Origin: Sva-07 sp963774765
GTDB lineage: Bacteria > Actinomycetota > Acidimicrobiia > Acidimicrobiales > Ilumatobacteraceae
Direction: 5' to 3'
Assembly (NCBI GenBank): GCA_963774765.1
Contig: CAVZGP010000024.1
Location: 62,001-126,000 of the forward strand
DNA length: 64,000 bases
The notes under the pieces are model-generated. The model did no database searches, was not told the DNA's origin, and worked only from the letters and a program-made list of their open reading frames with translations. Below, piece by piece: positions 8,852 to 16,844 of this stretch (position 1 is its first letter; each line of letters opens with the position of its first letter). A program made the translations under genes and the position numbers.

Positions 8852-9133
8852 GATGAGCGAAACCGCTGTATCCGGTCGGTTTGCTCATCGGTGGGGGATT
8901 GTCGGGGGTTGCGATGAGCGAAACCGCTGTATCCGGTCGGTTCGCTCATCGGTGGGGGATTGTCGGGGGTTGCGATGAGCGAAACCGCTGTATCCGGTCG
9001 GTTTGCTCATCGGTGGGGGATTGTCGGGGGTTGCGATGAGCGAAACCGCTGTATCAGGTCGGTTCGCTCATCGGTGGGGGATTGTCGGGGGTTGCGATGA
9101 GCGAAACCGCTGTATCAGGTCGGTTCGCTCATC
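8852..9133. repeat. Tandem array of five GATGAGC hairpins (locus A)
   Basis: Five 38-base palindromic units start at 8852, 8913, 8974, 9035 and 9096, exactly 61 bases apart. Each unit opens GATGAGCGAAACCG and closes CGGTTCGCTCATC (or CGGTTTGCTCATC in units 1 and 3), giving a 12-13 bp stem with one bulged A and an 11-base loop. The intervals between units are a constant 23 bases beginning GGTGGGGGATT. Units 4 and 5 share TATCAGG in the loop instead of TATCCGG. The array fills the gap between the enoyl-CoA hydratase stop and the SDR promoter. No terminal inverted repeats were found here, unlike loci at 27.2 and 61.5 kb. Confidence 0.92.
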
Positions 9134-9180
9134 GGTGGGAACGCGGCGTGAGAGACCTCCGCGGCCGCTCGTGCGATACG

Positions 9181-9951
9181 TCAGCGGCCGGTGAAAGTGG
9201 GGTCGCGCTTGTCGAGGAAGGACTGGACGCCCTCTCGGTGGTCGTCGGTGCGAAACAGCTCGGCGAGCGACGAGCTCACCCAACGTCCCAGATCGTCCCA
9301 GTTCGGATCGAGCGCCTCGCGCAGGCCGCGCTTGAGTGCCTGAACGGCGAGTGGGGGATTGGCGGCGATTGACTCGGCCAGCTCCAGCGCCGTCGGCAGG
9401 AGGTCGTCGTGGGCGACGACTCGCGACACGAGTCGTAGTTCGCGAGCTTCGTCGGCATCGATGACCCGGCCCGTGTACAGCAGCTCGGCGGCATGTTCGC
9501 GCCCGACCAGCTGCGCCAACCGGGCCAGGCCGGCGACATCGCAGCACAGCCCCCGCTTCACGAAGAGCTCGCCAAACTTGGCTCGCTCGGACGCGATCCG
9601 GATGTCGGCCATCAATGCGAGTTCCATACCCCACCCGACCGCGGCGCCGTTGACGGCCGCGATGATCGGCACGTCGGTGCGCAGCAGACTGCCGGCAGCG
9701 GGCGTGAGACGCGGTTCGCGGTCGGCGCGTTGGAGGTCGCCGCTGGCGGCGACCATCACCTGCTTGACGTCGTCACCCGAACAGAACGCCGGGTCGCGGC
9801 CGGTGATGATCAGACACCGAGCGGAGGTCGCGTCGACCGCATCGGCGAGTTCGGCGTAGGTGGTGAAGGTCAACGCATTGCGGGCCTCGGGTCGATCGAT
9901 CGTGATGATGCCGACATGGTCGCGTTCTTCGTACTCGATCTCGGTGTACAC
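9181..9951 (-). CDS. Enoyl-CoA hydratase/isomerase (crotonase family)
   Basis: A 256-residue crotonase of normal length. The two oxyanion-hole segments are present (DPAFCSGDDVKQ near 55-66 and NGAAVGWGMELAL near 100-112), with KFGELFVKRGL carrying the usual first catalytic-position Glu near 124. Such enzymes hydrate 2-enoyl-CoA or isomerise related CoA esters. The final residues RDPTFTGR are typical of the family C-terminus. It starts at GTG; the array of hairpins lies just downstream of its stop. Confidence 0.92.
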   Translation of the reverse strand: MYTEIEYEERDHVGIITIDRPEARNALTFTTYAELADAVDATSARCLIITGRDPAFCSGDDVKQVMVAASGDLQRADREPRLTPAAGSLLRTDVPIIAAVNGAAVGWGMELALMADIRIASERAKFGELFVKRGLCCDVAGLARLAQLVGREHAAELLYTGRVIDADEARELRLVSRVVAHDDLLPTALELAESIAANPPLAVQALKRGLREALDPNWDDLGRWVSSSLAELFRTDDHREGVQSFLDKRDPTFTGR

Positions 9952-10074
9952 CCTGCCAGCCTGGCATTCGGTGGCGACACGACACGTGGTGGAGCCCTGG
10001 TGGACCGGCAGATTCTTGCCCGCCGATCACCCGGCTCTCACCTTGTTCTGACCGAGAACCGAGAGGCTGGTGCC

Positions 10075-11241
10075 GTGGAAAATCCTGTCGCTCCTCCCTA
10101 CCTGAACCCGCTGTCCGGCATTCCCGGGGAACCTCCCGCGCCATGGGCGCCGCCCGCAGCCTCCCGGTCCACGACCCCTGCGCCTCGTCCCCGCGGCCGC
10201 GCCCGGTTCGGTGCCGGTGTGCTCGTCGGCGTGGCGCTCACGGGCGCCGCGGTGGGCGGATACGCGATCGGTCAGCAGGACGAGTCGACAACGGCGGCCA
10301 CGAGCGATTCGGCGAGCCCGACAGCGCAAACCGTCAGCGTCTCGACCGGGTCGATCGGTGACCTCGTCGAGGCGGTGCGGCCGTCCGTCGTCTCCGTGCG
10401 CCAAGAGGTCACCCAGACAAGTCCATCGGGTCAGACGTCGAGCGGCCAGGCAGCCGGGACCGGTTTCGTGTTGTCGGCAGACGGGTACATCGTCACCAAC
10501 AACCACGTGATCGCCGAGGGAGACAGCCCGGTTGTCACGTTCGCCGACGGCACCACCGAGCCCGCCACCATCGTCGCCGGTGACCCGAGTCGCGACCTCG
10601 CCGTGCTCAAGGTCGAGCGCACCGACCTCGTGCCGCTTGCGGTCGGCGACTCCGACGACCTCCGCCTCGGCGACCAGTTGATCGCCGTCGGCTACGCGCT
10701 CGACCTCAACGGCGAACCGTCGGTGACCGCGGGGATCCTGTCGGCGAAGAACCGTACGATCACCGAGGAGAACGGTGCGCAGCTCGTGAACCTGCTGCAG
10801 ACCGACACGGCGATCAATCCTGGCAACTCGGGGGGTCCGCTGCTGAATGGTCGCGGTGAGGTCGTCGGCATCAACACCGCGATCGCCGGTCAGGCCCAGA
10901 ACATCGGGTTCGCCATCGCGATCACGCCGGTGATCGACGTCATCGACGAACTCCGCGGCGGGACGGTGCCCGATCGAGCGCTGATGGGCGTCACGACGCA
11001 GCCGACCGGTGAGGGCCTCGGCGTCGAGATCGTCGAGATCGCCGATGGGTCCGGCGCCGCCGACAGCGACCTGCGAGTGGGCGACGTGATCATCGCCGTC
11101 GACGACACCGACGTCACCGATCCGACCTCGCTCGGCGCGGCAGTCGCCACGTATCAGCCCGGCGACACCGTCACCGTCACCGTCGAGCGCAACGGCTCGA
11201 CCCAGGACATCGCCGTCACCCTCGGCACCCGCCCCACCTGA
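10075..11241 (+). CDS. HtrA/DegP-type serine protease with PDZ domain
   Basis: A 388-residue, single-span protease. A Pro-rich cytoplasmic N-terminus (1-45) is followed by a membrane span (about 47-65), a trypsin-like domain (about 90-285) and one PDZ domain (about 295-385). The catalytic triad is complete: His144 (NNHV), Asp174 (SRDLAVL) and Ser252 (NPGNSGGPLL). These proteases remove misfolded envelope proteins. The GTG at 10075 is preceded by GAGAGG; upstream in-frame codons belong to antisense of the crotonase gene. A GC hairpin follows the stop. Confidence 0.93.
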   Translation: MENPVAPPYLNPLSGIPGEPPAPWAPPAASRSTTPAPRPRGRARFGAGVLVGVALTGAAVGGYAIGQQDESTTAATSDSASPTAQTVSVSTGSIGDLVEAVRPSVVSVRQEVTQTSPSGQTSSGQAAGTGFVLSADGYIVTNNHVIAEGDSPVVTFADGTTEPATIVAGDPSRDLAVLKVERTDLVPLAVGDSDDLRLGDQLIAVGYALDLNGEPSVTAGILSAKNRTITEENGAQLVNLLQTDTAINPGNSGGPLLNGRGEVVGINTAIAGQAQNIGFAIAITPVIDVIDELRGGTVPDRALMGVTTQPTGEGLGVEIVEIADGSGAADSDLRVGDVIIAVDDTDVTDPTSLGAAVATYQPGDTVTVTVERNGSTQDIAVTLGTRPT

Positions 11242-11254
11242 TCCGGTCGAGGCG

Positions 11255-11281
11255 CGGGGCCTTCGGTCCTCCCCGGCCCCG
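11255..11281 (+). terminator. Hairpin after the HtrA gene
   Basis: CGGGGCC (11255-11261) pairs with GGCCCCG (11275-11281) around a 13-base loop, between the convergent HtrA and FAD-monooxygenase genes. Confidence 0.45.
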
Positions 11282-11296
11282 TCCCCGCCCGGACCG

Positions 11297-12745
11297 TCAG
11301 GCAACGGGGAGGGCGGCGAGGAACTCAGCTCTCGTTTCCGGACCGAGTGACGGTTCGGGCGGACGCTCGTCCTTCATCTGCAGCACGGCGAAGACGCGGG
11401 CACCGAAGTCGGCGTCGGTCAACAATGTATCGGGAGGCGAGAGCAGGTTCAGGTTGCGGATGAACGCCCGCAGCACGACCTGGTCGCAGCGCAGTGCAGG
11501 CACCAGCCCGTCGCGGAGCACCGATCGCGTGAACGCTCTCGGGTCGGAGGCGTTGCCGTAGGGATCCTCACCGGCGAGCAACGCTGCAGCGACTCGACGG
11601 GCCTCGCGATCCTGCTCGACCGACGAGCGATACCAGGGGTGGATCTCCGTCAACAGCGCCTCGTCGTACGCGACCGCCATCGCGCGCAGGTCATCGGAAT
11701 GGGTGGCGATCGCGTCTGCGAGCAACTGCGCGCTCCAGTACGCCGTGCTGCAGCCACGCCCGTACAGCGGGTTCGTGCACAGCACCGCGTCGCCGACCGG
11801 GACCAGGCCGACGGCGGCGGGCTCACCGTCGACGACGTAGTCGCTCCACTTGTTCAAGAGCCCCGCCATCAAGTGGACCTCGGGCGTGATCGGTTCGGCC
11901 CGGCCGTCGAGCCACGGCGCGGTGGCCGGCAACGAGCGGGCGGCAGCATCGAACACATCGGGGTCAGCGAGACGGCGTCGCAGTTCGTCGTCGTCGGTGG
12001 GTACGGCGAGGGTGATCGAGAACGTGCGGTTGTCGCCGACGAACGTGCCGTACTTGACGTAGCCGAGATCGCCGCCGATCGGGCCGCTGCGCGGCGGCAG
12101 GTCAGCGTCGGGTAGCAGTCGGTAGAAGCGGCTGGCGTACACGATGCCGGTGTCCTCCACCGTTTCGGTCACGGGTGGTGCACCGATCTCGGCGAGCCAG
12201 TCGGCAACAGCGCTCCGGCGACCGTTCGCGGCGACCACGAGATCGGCCGCGAGTTCGCTCCCGTCGTCGAGTCGAACCCCACTCACGACGGCCGGGGAGG
12301 CCTGGCGGGCGGTGGTCAGGCCGACCGCGGCGACGCCGGTGCGGATCTGCACGTTGGGCTCGGCGAGCGCGGCGCGCCGGAGTACCCACTCGAACGTCGT
12401 GCGGCGACAGGCGATCATCACCAGATCGTCGTCGCCGGGCTCGGGATCGAATTCCATCTCGGTCGGCACACCGTCACCGAACCGCATCTCGGTGGCCCCT
12501 TCGTCGAGCAACGCCTCGAGAATGTCGGGCTGCTCGTCACGCAGCAGGTTGCGCAAGCGGGCGAGGAACGCATGGCTGTGACGAACCTGCGGCGCGCCAC
12601 GGCGGTTCCACTCGAACGCCTCGTCGGCGGTCGCCGGCATCGGCGTGTCGTCACGTTCGATGACCGTGACGGTGTGTCCCACCCGGCCGAGCTGCAACGC
12701 CGTGGCGAGGCCGGCCACACCACCGCCGACCACGATGACGTTCAC
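11297..12745 (-). CDS. FAD-dependent monooxygenase/oxidoreductase
   Basis: A 482-residue flavoprotein. The N-terminal dinucleotide-binding motif VVGGGVAGLATALQLG sits at residues 5-20, followed by ERDD at the end of the second strand. The second FAD motif VPVGDAVLCTNPLYGRG is near 320. This pattern matches the aromatic-hydroxylase/halogenase-like group; no KWxW halogenase motif is visible. The GTG start overlaps the stop of the upstream Baeyer-Villiger gene by four bases (GTGA), so the two are translationally coupled and likely act in one degradative or modifying pathway. Confidence 0.85.
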   Translation of the reverse strand: MNVIVVGGGVAGLATALQLGRVGHTVTVIERDDTPMPATADEAFEWNRRGAPQVRHSHAFLARLRNLLRDEQPDILEALLDEGATEMRFGDGVPTEMEFDPEPGDDDLVMIACRRTTFEWVLRRAALAEPNVQIRTGVAAVGLTTARQASPAVVSGVRLDDGSELAADLVVAANGRRSAVADWLAEIGAPPVTETVEDTGIVYASRFYRLLPDADLPPRSGPIGGDLGYVKYGTFVGDNRTFSITLAVPTDDDELRRRLADPDVFDAAARSLPATAPWLDGRAEPITPEVHLMAGLLNKWSDYVVDGEPAAVGLVPVGDAVLCTNPLYGRGCSTAYWSAQLLADAIATHSDDLRAMAVAYDEALLTEIHPWYRSSVEQDREARRVAAALLAGEDPYGNASDPRAFTRSVLRDGLVPALRCDQVVLRAFIRNLNLLSPPDTLLTDADFGARVFAVLQMKDERPPEPSLGPETRAEFLAALPVA

Positions 12746-14556
12746 GTGGCGAAGTCCAATCCGTCGAAGTCGCCGGACGATCGCCACCGATCGATGTACT
12801 GGAAGTACGCGACCGCTCCCTCGGGGAAGGCCATGGAGTTCAGCACCGCCCTGCGACCCTCGATCGGCTGGCCCTCGTTGTTGTAGTACCCGGGCGTGCA
12901 GTCGGGAAGCTGCGTCATCCTCATCTGTGCGCCGGCCTCGAGGCGCTCGATCCACCTCTGTTCGGCCTCGGGCGACACTTCCACTTCCTCGGCGCCGACG
13001 TCGAGCGCGTGCCGCACGATCGCGGCGATCGTGGCGCCGGATTCGAGGTAGTTGTGCGGGACGTTCGAGATCAGGTTCGCCGCGTGGCTCAGGGTGACCA
13101 TGAACAGATTCGGGAACCCGTGCACGTGGATGCCGTGCAGGCTCTGCATCCCGTCGGCCCACCGCTGCGTGAGCGTCACGCCGTCGCGGCCCGTCGTCTC
13201 GAAGCCCGCACGGCGCGTCAGTTCAGTGCCCACCTCGAAACCGGAGGCATAGATGATGCAGTCGAGCTCATAGTGCCGCCCGTTCGCCCAGATCCCGGTG
13301 GCGTCGATGCGCTCGACACCCTTGCCGCCGGTGTCGATCAGATGCGTGCCGGGCTCGTTGTAGGCGTCGAGGTACTCGTCGTGGAAACACGGCCGCTTGC
13401 ACAGCTGGCGATACCACGGCTTGAGCGCCTCGGCGGTGTCGGCGTCGGTGACGAGCGCATCGACGCGGGCGCGGATCTCGGTCATCTTCTCATCGTCGGA
13501 ATCCTCGTAGGCCTCGATGAAGGTCTCGCGGGTGAACGCCTTGCCGCTCGACAGCACCTTGTCGCGGATGCGCTTGGTGATGTCGGTCCAGCCGTCCTGC
13601 ACGAGGTCCTCGTCGGCGAACCCACCGGTCTGCAGCGTGGTGAAGTTCATCAACCACTTCGCCTGCCAGCCGGGTTCGAGCTCGTGGAACCAGTCGGGAT
13701 CGATCGGATGGTTGTTGCGCACGTCGATCGACGACGGGGTGCGCTGGAACACGTTCAGCTCCTTGGCGGAGCGAGCGAGGTGGGGGATGCACTGCACCGC
13801 GGTCGCCCCGGTACCGATGATGCCGACGCGCTTGTCGGCCAGCCCGGTCAGCGCCGCACCGCCCGGATCGCCACCGGTGTAGTCGTAGTCCCAACGACTC
13901 GTGTGAAAGCTGTGGCCCTCGAACGTCTCGATGCCGTCGATGCCGGGCAGCTTCGGACGGTGGAGCGGGCCGGTGCCCATCGCCACGAACTTGGCGCGCA
14001 TCTCGTCACCGCGGTTGGTGCGGATGATCCATCGCCTGGCCGCGTCATCCCAGGTCAGCGACGTCACTTCCGTCGAGAACACCGCGTTGTCGTAGAGGTC
14101 GAAGTGGCGTCCGATGCGGCGCGAGTGCTCGAGGATCTCTGGACCGTGCGTGTACTTCTCGCTCGGCATGTGGTCGGTCTCTTCGAGCAGCGGGAGGTAG
14201 ACGAACGCCGCGGTGTCGCACTGCGCGCCCGGGTAGCGGTTCCAGTACCACGTACCGCCGAAGTCGCCGCCTTTCTCGATGATGCGCACGTCGTCGACGC
14301 CGGCCTCGTGCAGCTTGGCGCCTGTGACCAGCCCGGCAAATCCGCCGCCGATGAACGCGACGGTGACCTCGTCGAACAGCGGCTCACGCTCGACGGCCCC
14401 GACGTAGGGATCGTCGACGTAGTGCTCGAAGACCCCGGTGACCTCGATGTACTGCTCGTTGCCGTCGGGTCGCAGCCGCTTGTCGCGCTCCTCGCGGTAC
14501 TTGCGTCGCAGCGCCTCGCGGTCGATCTCCGTCGTGATCCCGTTGCCGTTCCCCAT
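12742..14556 (-). CDS. Flavin-containing Baeyer-Villiger monooxygenase
   Basis: A 604-residue protein. A first FAD motif GGGFAGLVTG lies near 72, the BVMO fingerprint FEGHSFHTSRW (F-x-G-x3-H-x3-W) near 208-218, and the NADPH-binding motif IIGTGATAVQ near 237. These enzymes insert oxygen next to a ketone to form esters or lactones, as in cyclohexanone, steroid or terpene catabolism. An N-terminal extension of about 60 residues resembles the steroid/cyclododecanone-type BVMOs. The ATG at 14556 follows a leaderless -10 box. It is the first gene of a two-gene operon with the FAD monooxygenase. Confidence 0.93.
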   Translation of the reverse strand: MGNGNGITTEIDREALRRKYREERDKRLRPDGNEQYIEVTGVFEHYVDDPYVGAVEREPLFDEVTVAFIGGGFAGLVTGAKLHEAGVDDVRIIEKGGDFGGTWYWNRYPGAQCDTAAFVYLPLLEETDHMPSEKYTHGPEILEHSRRIGRHFDLYDNAVFSTEVTSLTWDDAARRWIIRTNRGDEMRAKFVAMGTGPLHRPKLPGIDGIETFEGHSFHTSRWDYDYTGGDPGGAALTGLADKRVGIIGTGATAVQCIPHLARSAKELNVFQRTPSSIDVRNNHPIDPDWFHELEPGWQAKWLMNFTTLQTGGFADEDLVQDGWTDITKRIRDKVLSSGKAFTRETFIEAYEDSDDEKMTEIRARVDALVTDADTAEALKPWYRQLCKRPCFHDEYLDAYNEPGTHLIDTGGKGVERIDATGIWANGRHYELDCIIYASGFEVGTELTRRAGFETTGRDGVTLTQRWADGMQSLHGIHVHGFPNLFMVTLSHAANLISNVPHNYLESGATIAAIVRHALDVGAEEVEVSPEAEQRWIERLEAGAQMRMTQLPDCTPGYYNNEGQPIEGRRAVLNSMAFPEGAVAYFQYIDRWRSSGDFDGLDFAT

Positions 14557-14562
14557 GCTTGC

Positions 14563-14568
14563 ACGGTA
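14563..14568 (-). promoter_or_regulatory. -10 box TACCGT for the BVMO operon
   Basis: On the minus strand TACCGT is separated by six bases from the ATG at 14556: leaderless spacing. Confidence 0.6.
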
Positions 14569-14646
14569 CAAGTTTCCTGGTCGCCGATGCGAGGTTGAAC
14601 CGTCGGAGCGGTTCGGTGAGATCCACCGGTGCGCGAAGATCAGTAG

Positions 14647-15318
14647 GTGCAGGTTGCGCTGGCGTCGTATCCGGGGGTCTCGGCGAATGAGTGCGAGGCG
14701 TTCACGCTCGTGTTCGAACGCCTGGCCGACACCGATCTCGTCCGCGTCGGCGAGCGCATCGGACACGTCGGCGGACCGGGCGGTGGTGTCGTCGTCGATC
14801 GCATCTTCGACGAGGTGTTGCGCCCTGATGTCGTGCTCGTGCCTGGCGGTCTCGGCTGCGCACGCGCGGCGGAGGATCCCGCACTGCGCGACTGGCTGTG
14901 CATCGTGGCTCAGCGATGTCGATGGCTGGCAGCCAGTTCGACCGGCACGGTGATCGTCGCCGCCGCCGGACTCCTCGACGCTCGCGCCGCTGCCACGCAC
15001 TGGCTCGCCGGTGACCTGCTCGCCCAGTACGGCTCGGCGGCCTCGGCGGAACGGATCGTCGAGATCGGCCACGTGATCACCTGCGAGGGCGAGATCACGG
15101 CGATGCACGTCGCCCTGCTCGTCGCCCTGCGATTGCATGGGCCCGGTGAAGTCGCCCGAGTGCGCGCCGAACTCGATCGGTTCGGTCGCGATGATCCGTC
15201 CGCTGCACCCCGATCGTGGTGGCGCCGTCGCCAACCCGCGCCGCGTCGCCCGCGAAACCCCGAACTCGCCGCTCCCGACGTGATCGAGTTCGAGCCATTG
15301 CGGATCCATCCGCGTTGA
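14647..15318 (+). CDS. DJ-1/PfpI (GATase1-like) protein lacking the nucleophilic Cys
   Basis: A 223-residue protein. Residues 1-170 follow the DJ-1/PfpI fold as in isocyanide hydratases and the N-terminus of GlxA/AraC regulators: DVVLVPGGLGCARAAEDP, then SSTGTVIVAAAGLLDARAAATHW. The residue corresponding to the usual Cys nucleophile (CTG in relatives) is Ser in SSTG, so classical catalysis is doubtful. No AraC DNA-binding domain follows; the last 50 residues are basic and Pro-rich. It is divergent from the BVMO operon. A ligand-binding or degenerate role is inferred. Confidence 0.7.
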   Translation: MQVALASYPGVSANECEAFTLVFERLADTDLVRVGERIGHVGGPGGGVVVDRIFDEVLRPDVVLVPGGLGCARAAEDPALRDWLCIVAQRCRWLAASSTGTVIVAAAGLLDARAAATHWLAGDLLAQYGSAASAERIVEIGHVITCEGEITAMHVALLVALRLHGPGEVARVRAELDRFGRDDPSAAPRSWWRRRQPAPRRPRNPELAAPDVIEFEPLRIHPR

Positions 15319-15339
15319 GTCCGTTCCGCGACGGACTCG

Positions 15340-15345
15340 TACGCT
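15340..15345 (+). promoter_or_regulatory. -10 box TACGCT for the acyl-CoA dehydrogenase
   Basis: TACGCT, six bases, then the ATG at 15352. Leaderless spacing. Confidence 0.6.
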
Positions 15346-15351
15346 GAACCC

Positions 15352-16498
15352 ATGCGCACGCTGTATGACGCCGACCACGAAGCCTTCCGCGAATCGTTCG
15401 CCTCGTTCGTCGCCAAGGAGGTGTCGCCGCACTACCTCGAATGGGAGGAGGCCGGCATCGCTCCACGCGAGATGTACACCTCGGCCGGGTCAGTACGGCT
15501 TCGTCGGTCTGGCGATCCCCGAGCAGTACGGCGGCGGCGGCACGGACGACTTCCGGTTCAACGCGATCCTCAGCGAGGAGTTCAACGCAGCCGGCATCGG
15601 GGGAGCGGGTCTCGGCCTCACCCTGCACAACGACATCTGCACGCCGTACTTCATCGAGTACTGCACCGACGAGCAGGCCGAGCGTTGGATGCCCGGCATC
15701 GCGTCGGGCGAGCTGATCACCGCCGTCGCGATGACCGAGCCGGGCACCGGATCCGACCTCGCCGGCATCGCCACCACCGCGATCCGCGACGGCGATGAAT
15801 ACGTCGTCAACGGCTCGAAGACGTTCATCACCAACGGCATCAACTCCGACCTCGTGATCGTTGCCGCGAAGACCGATCCGAGCGAGCGCCACGCGGGCCT
15901 GTCACTGCTGATCCTCGAACGCGGGATGGACGGCTTCGAGCGGGGTCGCAACCTGGACAAGATCGGCATGCACAGCCAGGACACCGCCGAGCTGTTCTTC
16001 AACGACGTTCGGGTACCGGTGAGCAATCGTCTCGGCGACGAAGGGAAGGGCTTCACCTACCTGGCCGCGAACCTCGCTCAGGAGCGCCTGTCGATCGCCG
16101 TCGCCGGTGTGGCGGCTGCGCGGGCCGCGCTCGGTTGGACGCTCGACTACGTCGGCGAGCGAACGGCATTCGGCAAGTCGATCGGCACGTTCCAGAACAC
16201 CAAGTTCGTGCTCGCCGAGGTGGCCACCGAGATCGACGTCACCCAGGCGTACGTCGACCAGTGCATTCTGCAGCTCAACGCCAAACAGCTCACGCCGGCG
16301 ATGGCCGCGCAGGCCAAGTACTGGTGCACCGACGTGCAGAACCGGGTGGTCGACCGCTGCCTGCAACTCTTCGGCGGCTACGGCTACATGACCGAGTACC
16401 CGATCGGGCGCGCCTACGTCGATGCCCGCGTCACCGCGATCTACGGCGGCACCAACGAAGTGATGAAGACGATCATCGCCAAGTCGATCGGTCTGTGA
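15352..16498 (+). pseudogene. Acyl-CoA dehydrogenase, single frameshift
   Basis: Two overlapping frames together make one full acyl-CoA dehydrogenase of about 381 residues. The first 45 residues (MRTLYDADHEAFRESFASF...) read from 15352; after TSAG the protein continues one frame over as QYGFVGLAIPEQYGG. One extra base near 15487-15493 explains the break. The rest is intact: substrate/FAD motif AVAMTEPGTGSDLAG, catalytic-region and C-terminal signature QLFGGYGYMTEYPIGR and IYGGTNEVM. Because everything else is conserved, a sequencing error or very recent mutation is likely. It oxidises acyl-CoA to 2-enoyl-CoA. A Dabb protein follows 10 bases later. Confidence 0.85.
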
Positions 16499-16508
16499 GG
16501 AGCGCGTC

Positions 16509-16808
16509 ATGATCCGCCACGTCGTCGTCTTGCGTTGGAACGCGTCCGTCACGGACGAACAACTCGTCGCGATGTCGGCCGCGCTCGATGCTCTCCCGTC
16601 GGCCATCGCCGAGGTCGTCACCTATCGTCACGGCCGCGACGTCGGGCTCGGCGCGACGAACTTCCAGTACTCGATCACGGCAGACTTCGCCGGCGTCGAC
16701 GACTACGTCGTCTACCGCGACCATCCCGAGCACCAGCGGTTCATCGCCGAGTACATCACCGGCCACGTCGCCGACCGCGCTGCCGTCCAGTTCGAGTTCG
16801 CCGACTGA
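16509..16808 (+). CDS. Dabb (stress-responsive A/B barrel) domain protein
   Basis: A 99-residue protein that is a single Dabb domain: start MIRHVVVLRW, the SITADFAGVDDYVVYRDHPEHQRF core and a closing FEFAD strand. These small dimeric ferredoxin-like barrels include polyketide cyclases and stress proteins of unknown chemistry. It lies 10 bases after the acyl-CoA dehydrogenase, probably in one transcript, which suggests a role in the same CoA-linked pathway. Confidence 0.85.
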   Translation: MIRHVVVLRWNASVTDEQLVAMSAALDALPSAIAEVVTYRHGRDVGLGATNFQYSITADFAGVDDYVVYRDHPEHQRFIAEYITGHVADRAAVQFEFAD

Positions 16809-16809
16809 G

Positions 16810-16844
16810 CGATTGCAGCAGGGGTCAGACCCCTGCTGCAATCG
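16810..16844. repeat. GGGGTC-family palindrome, copy 2
   Basis: Perfect 17-base arms (16810-16826 and 16828-16844) around a single central A; the arm reads CGATTGCAGCAGGGGTC. It lies between the convergent Dabb and UPF0104 genes and supplies the last codons and stop of the latter, so it doubles as coding sequence and probable bidirectional terminator. Confidence 0.85.

Noticed and set aside
8852..9133. CRISPR array
   Set aside because: Repeats are evenly spaced, but the 23-base intervals are identical rather than unique, the units are strong palindromes, and no cas genes are nearby.
8852..9194. Open frames reading MSETAVSGRFAHRW repeats across the hairpin units (here and at 61.6 kb)
   Set aside because: They arise from the repeat itself; both strands and several frames stay open, no start signal is present, and palindromic structure is better explained at the nucleic-acid level.
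12742..15432. Baeyer-Villiger gene extended to a start at 15432 (896 codons)
   Set aside because: The extra 290 codons run antisense through the DJ-1-like gene; the family N-terminus and the leaderless promoter support the ATG at 14556.
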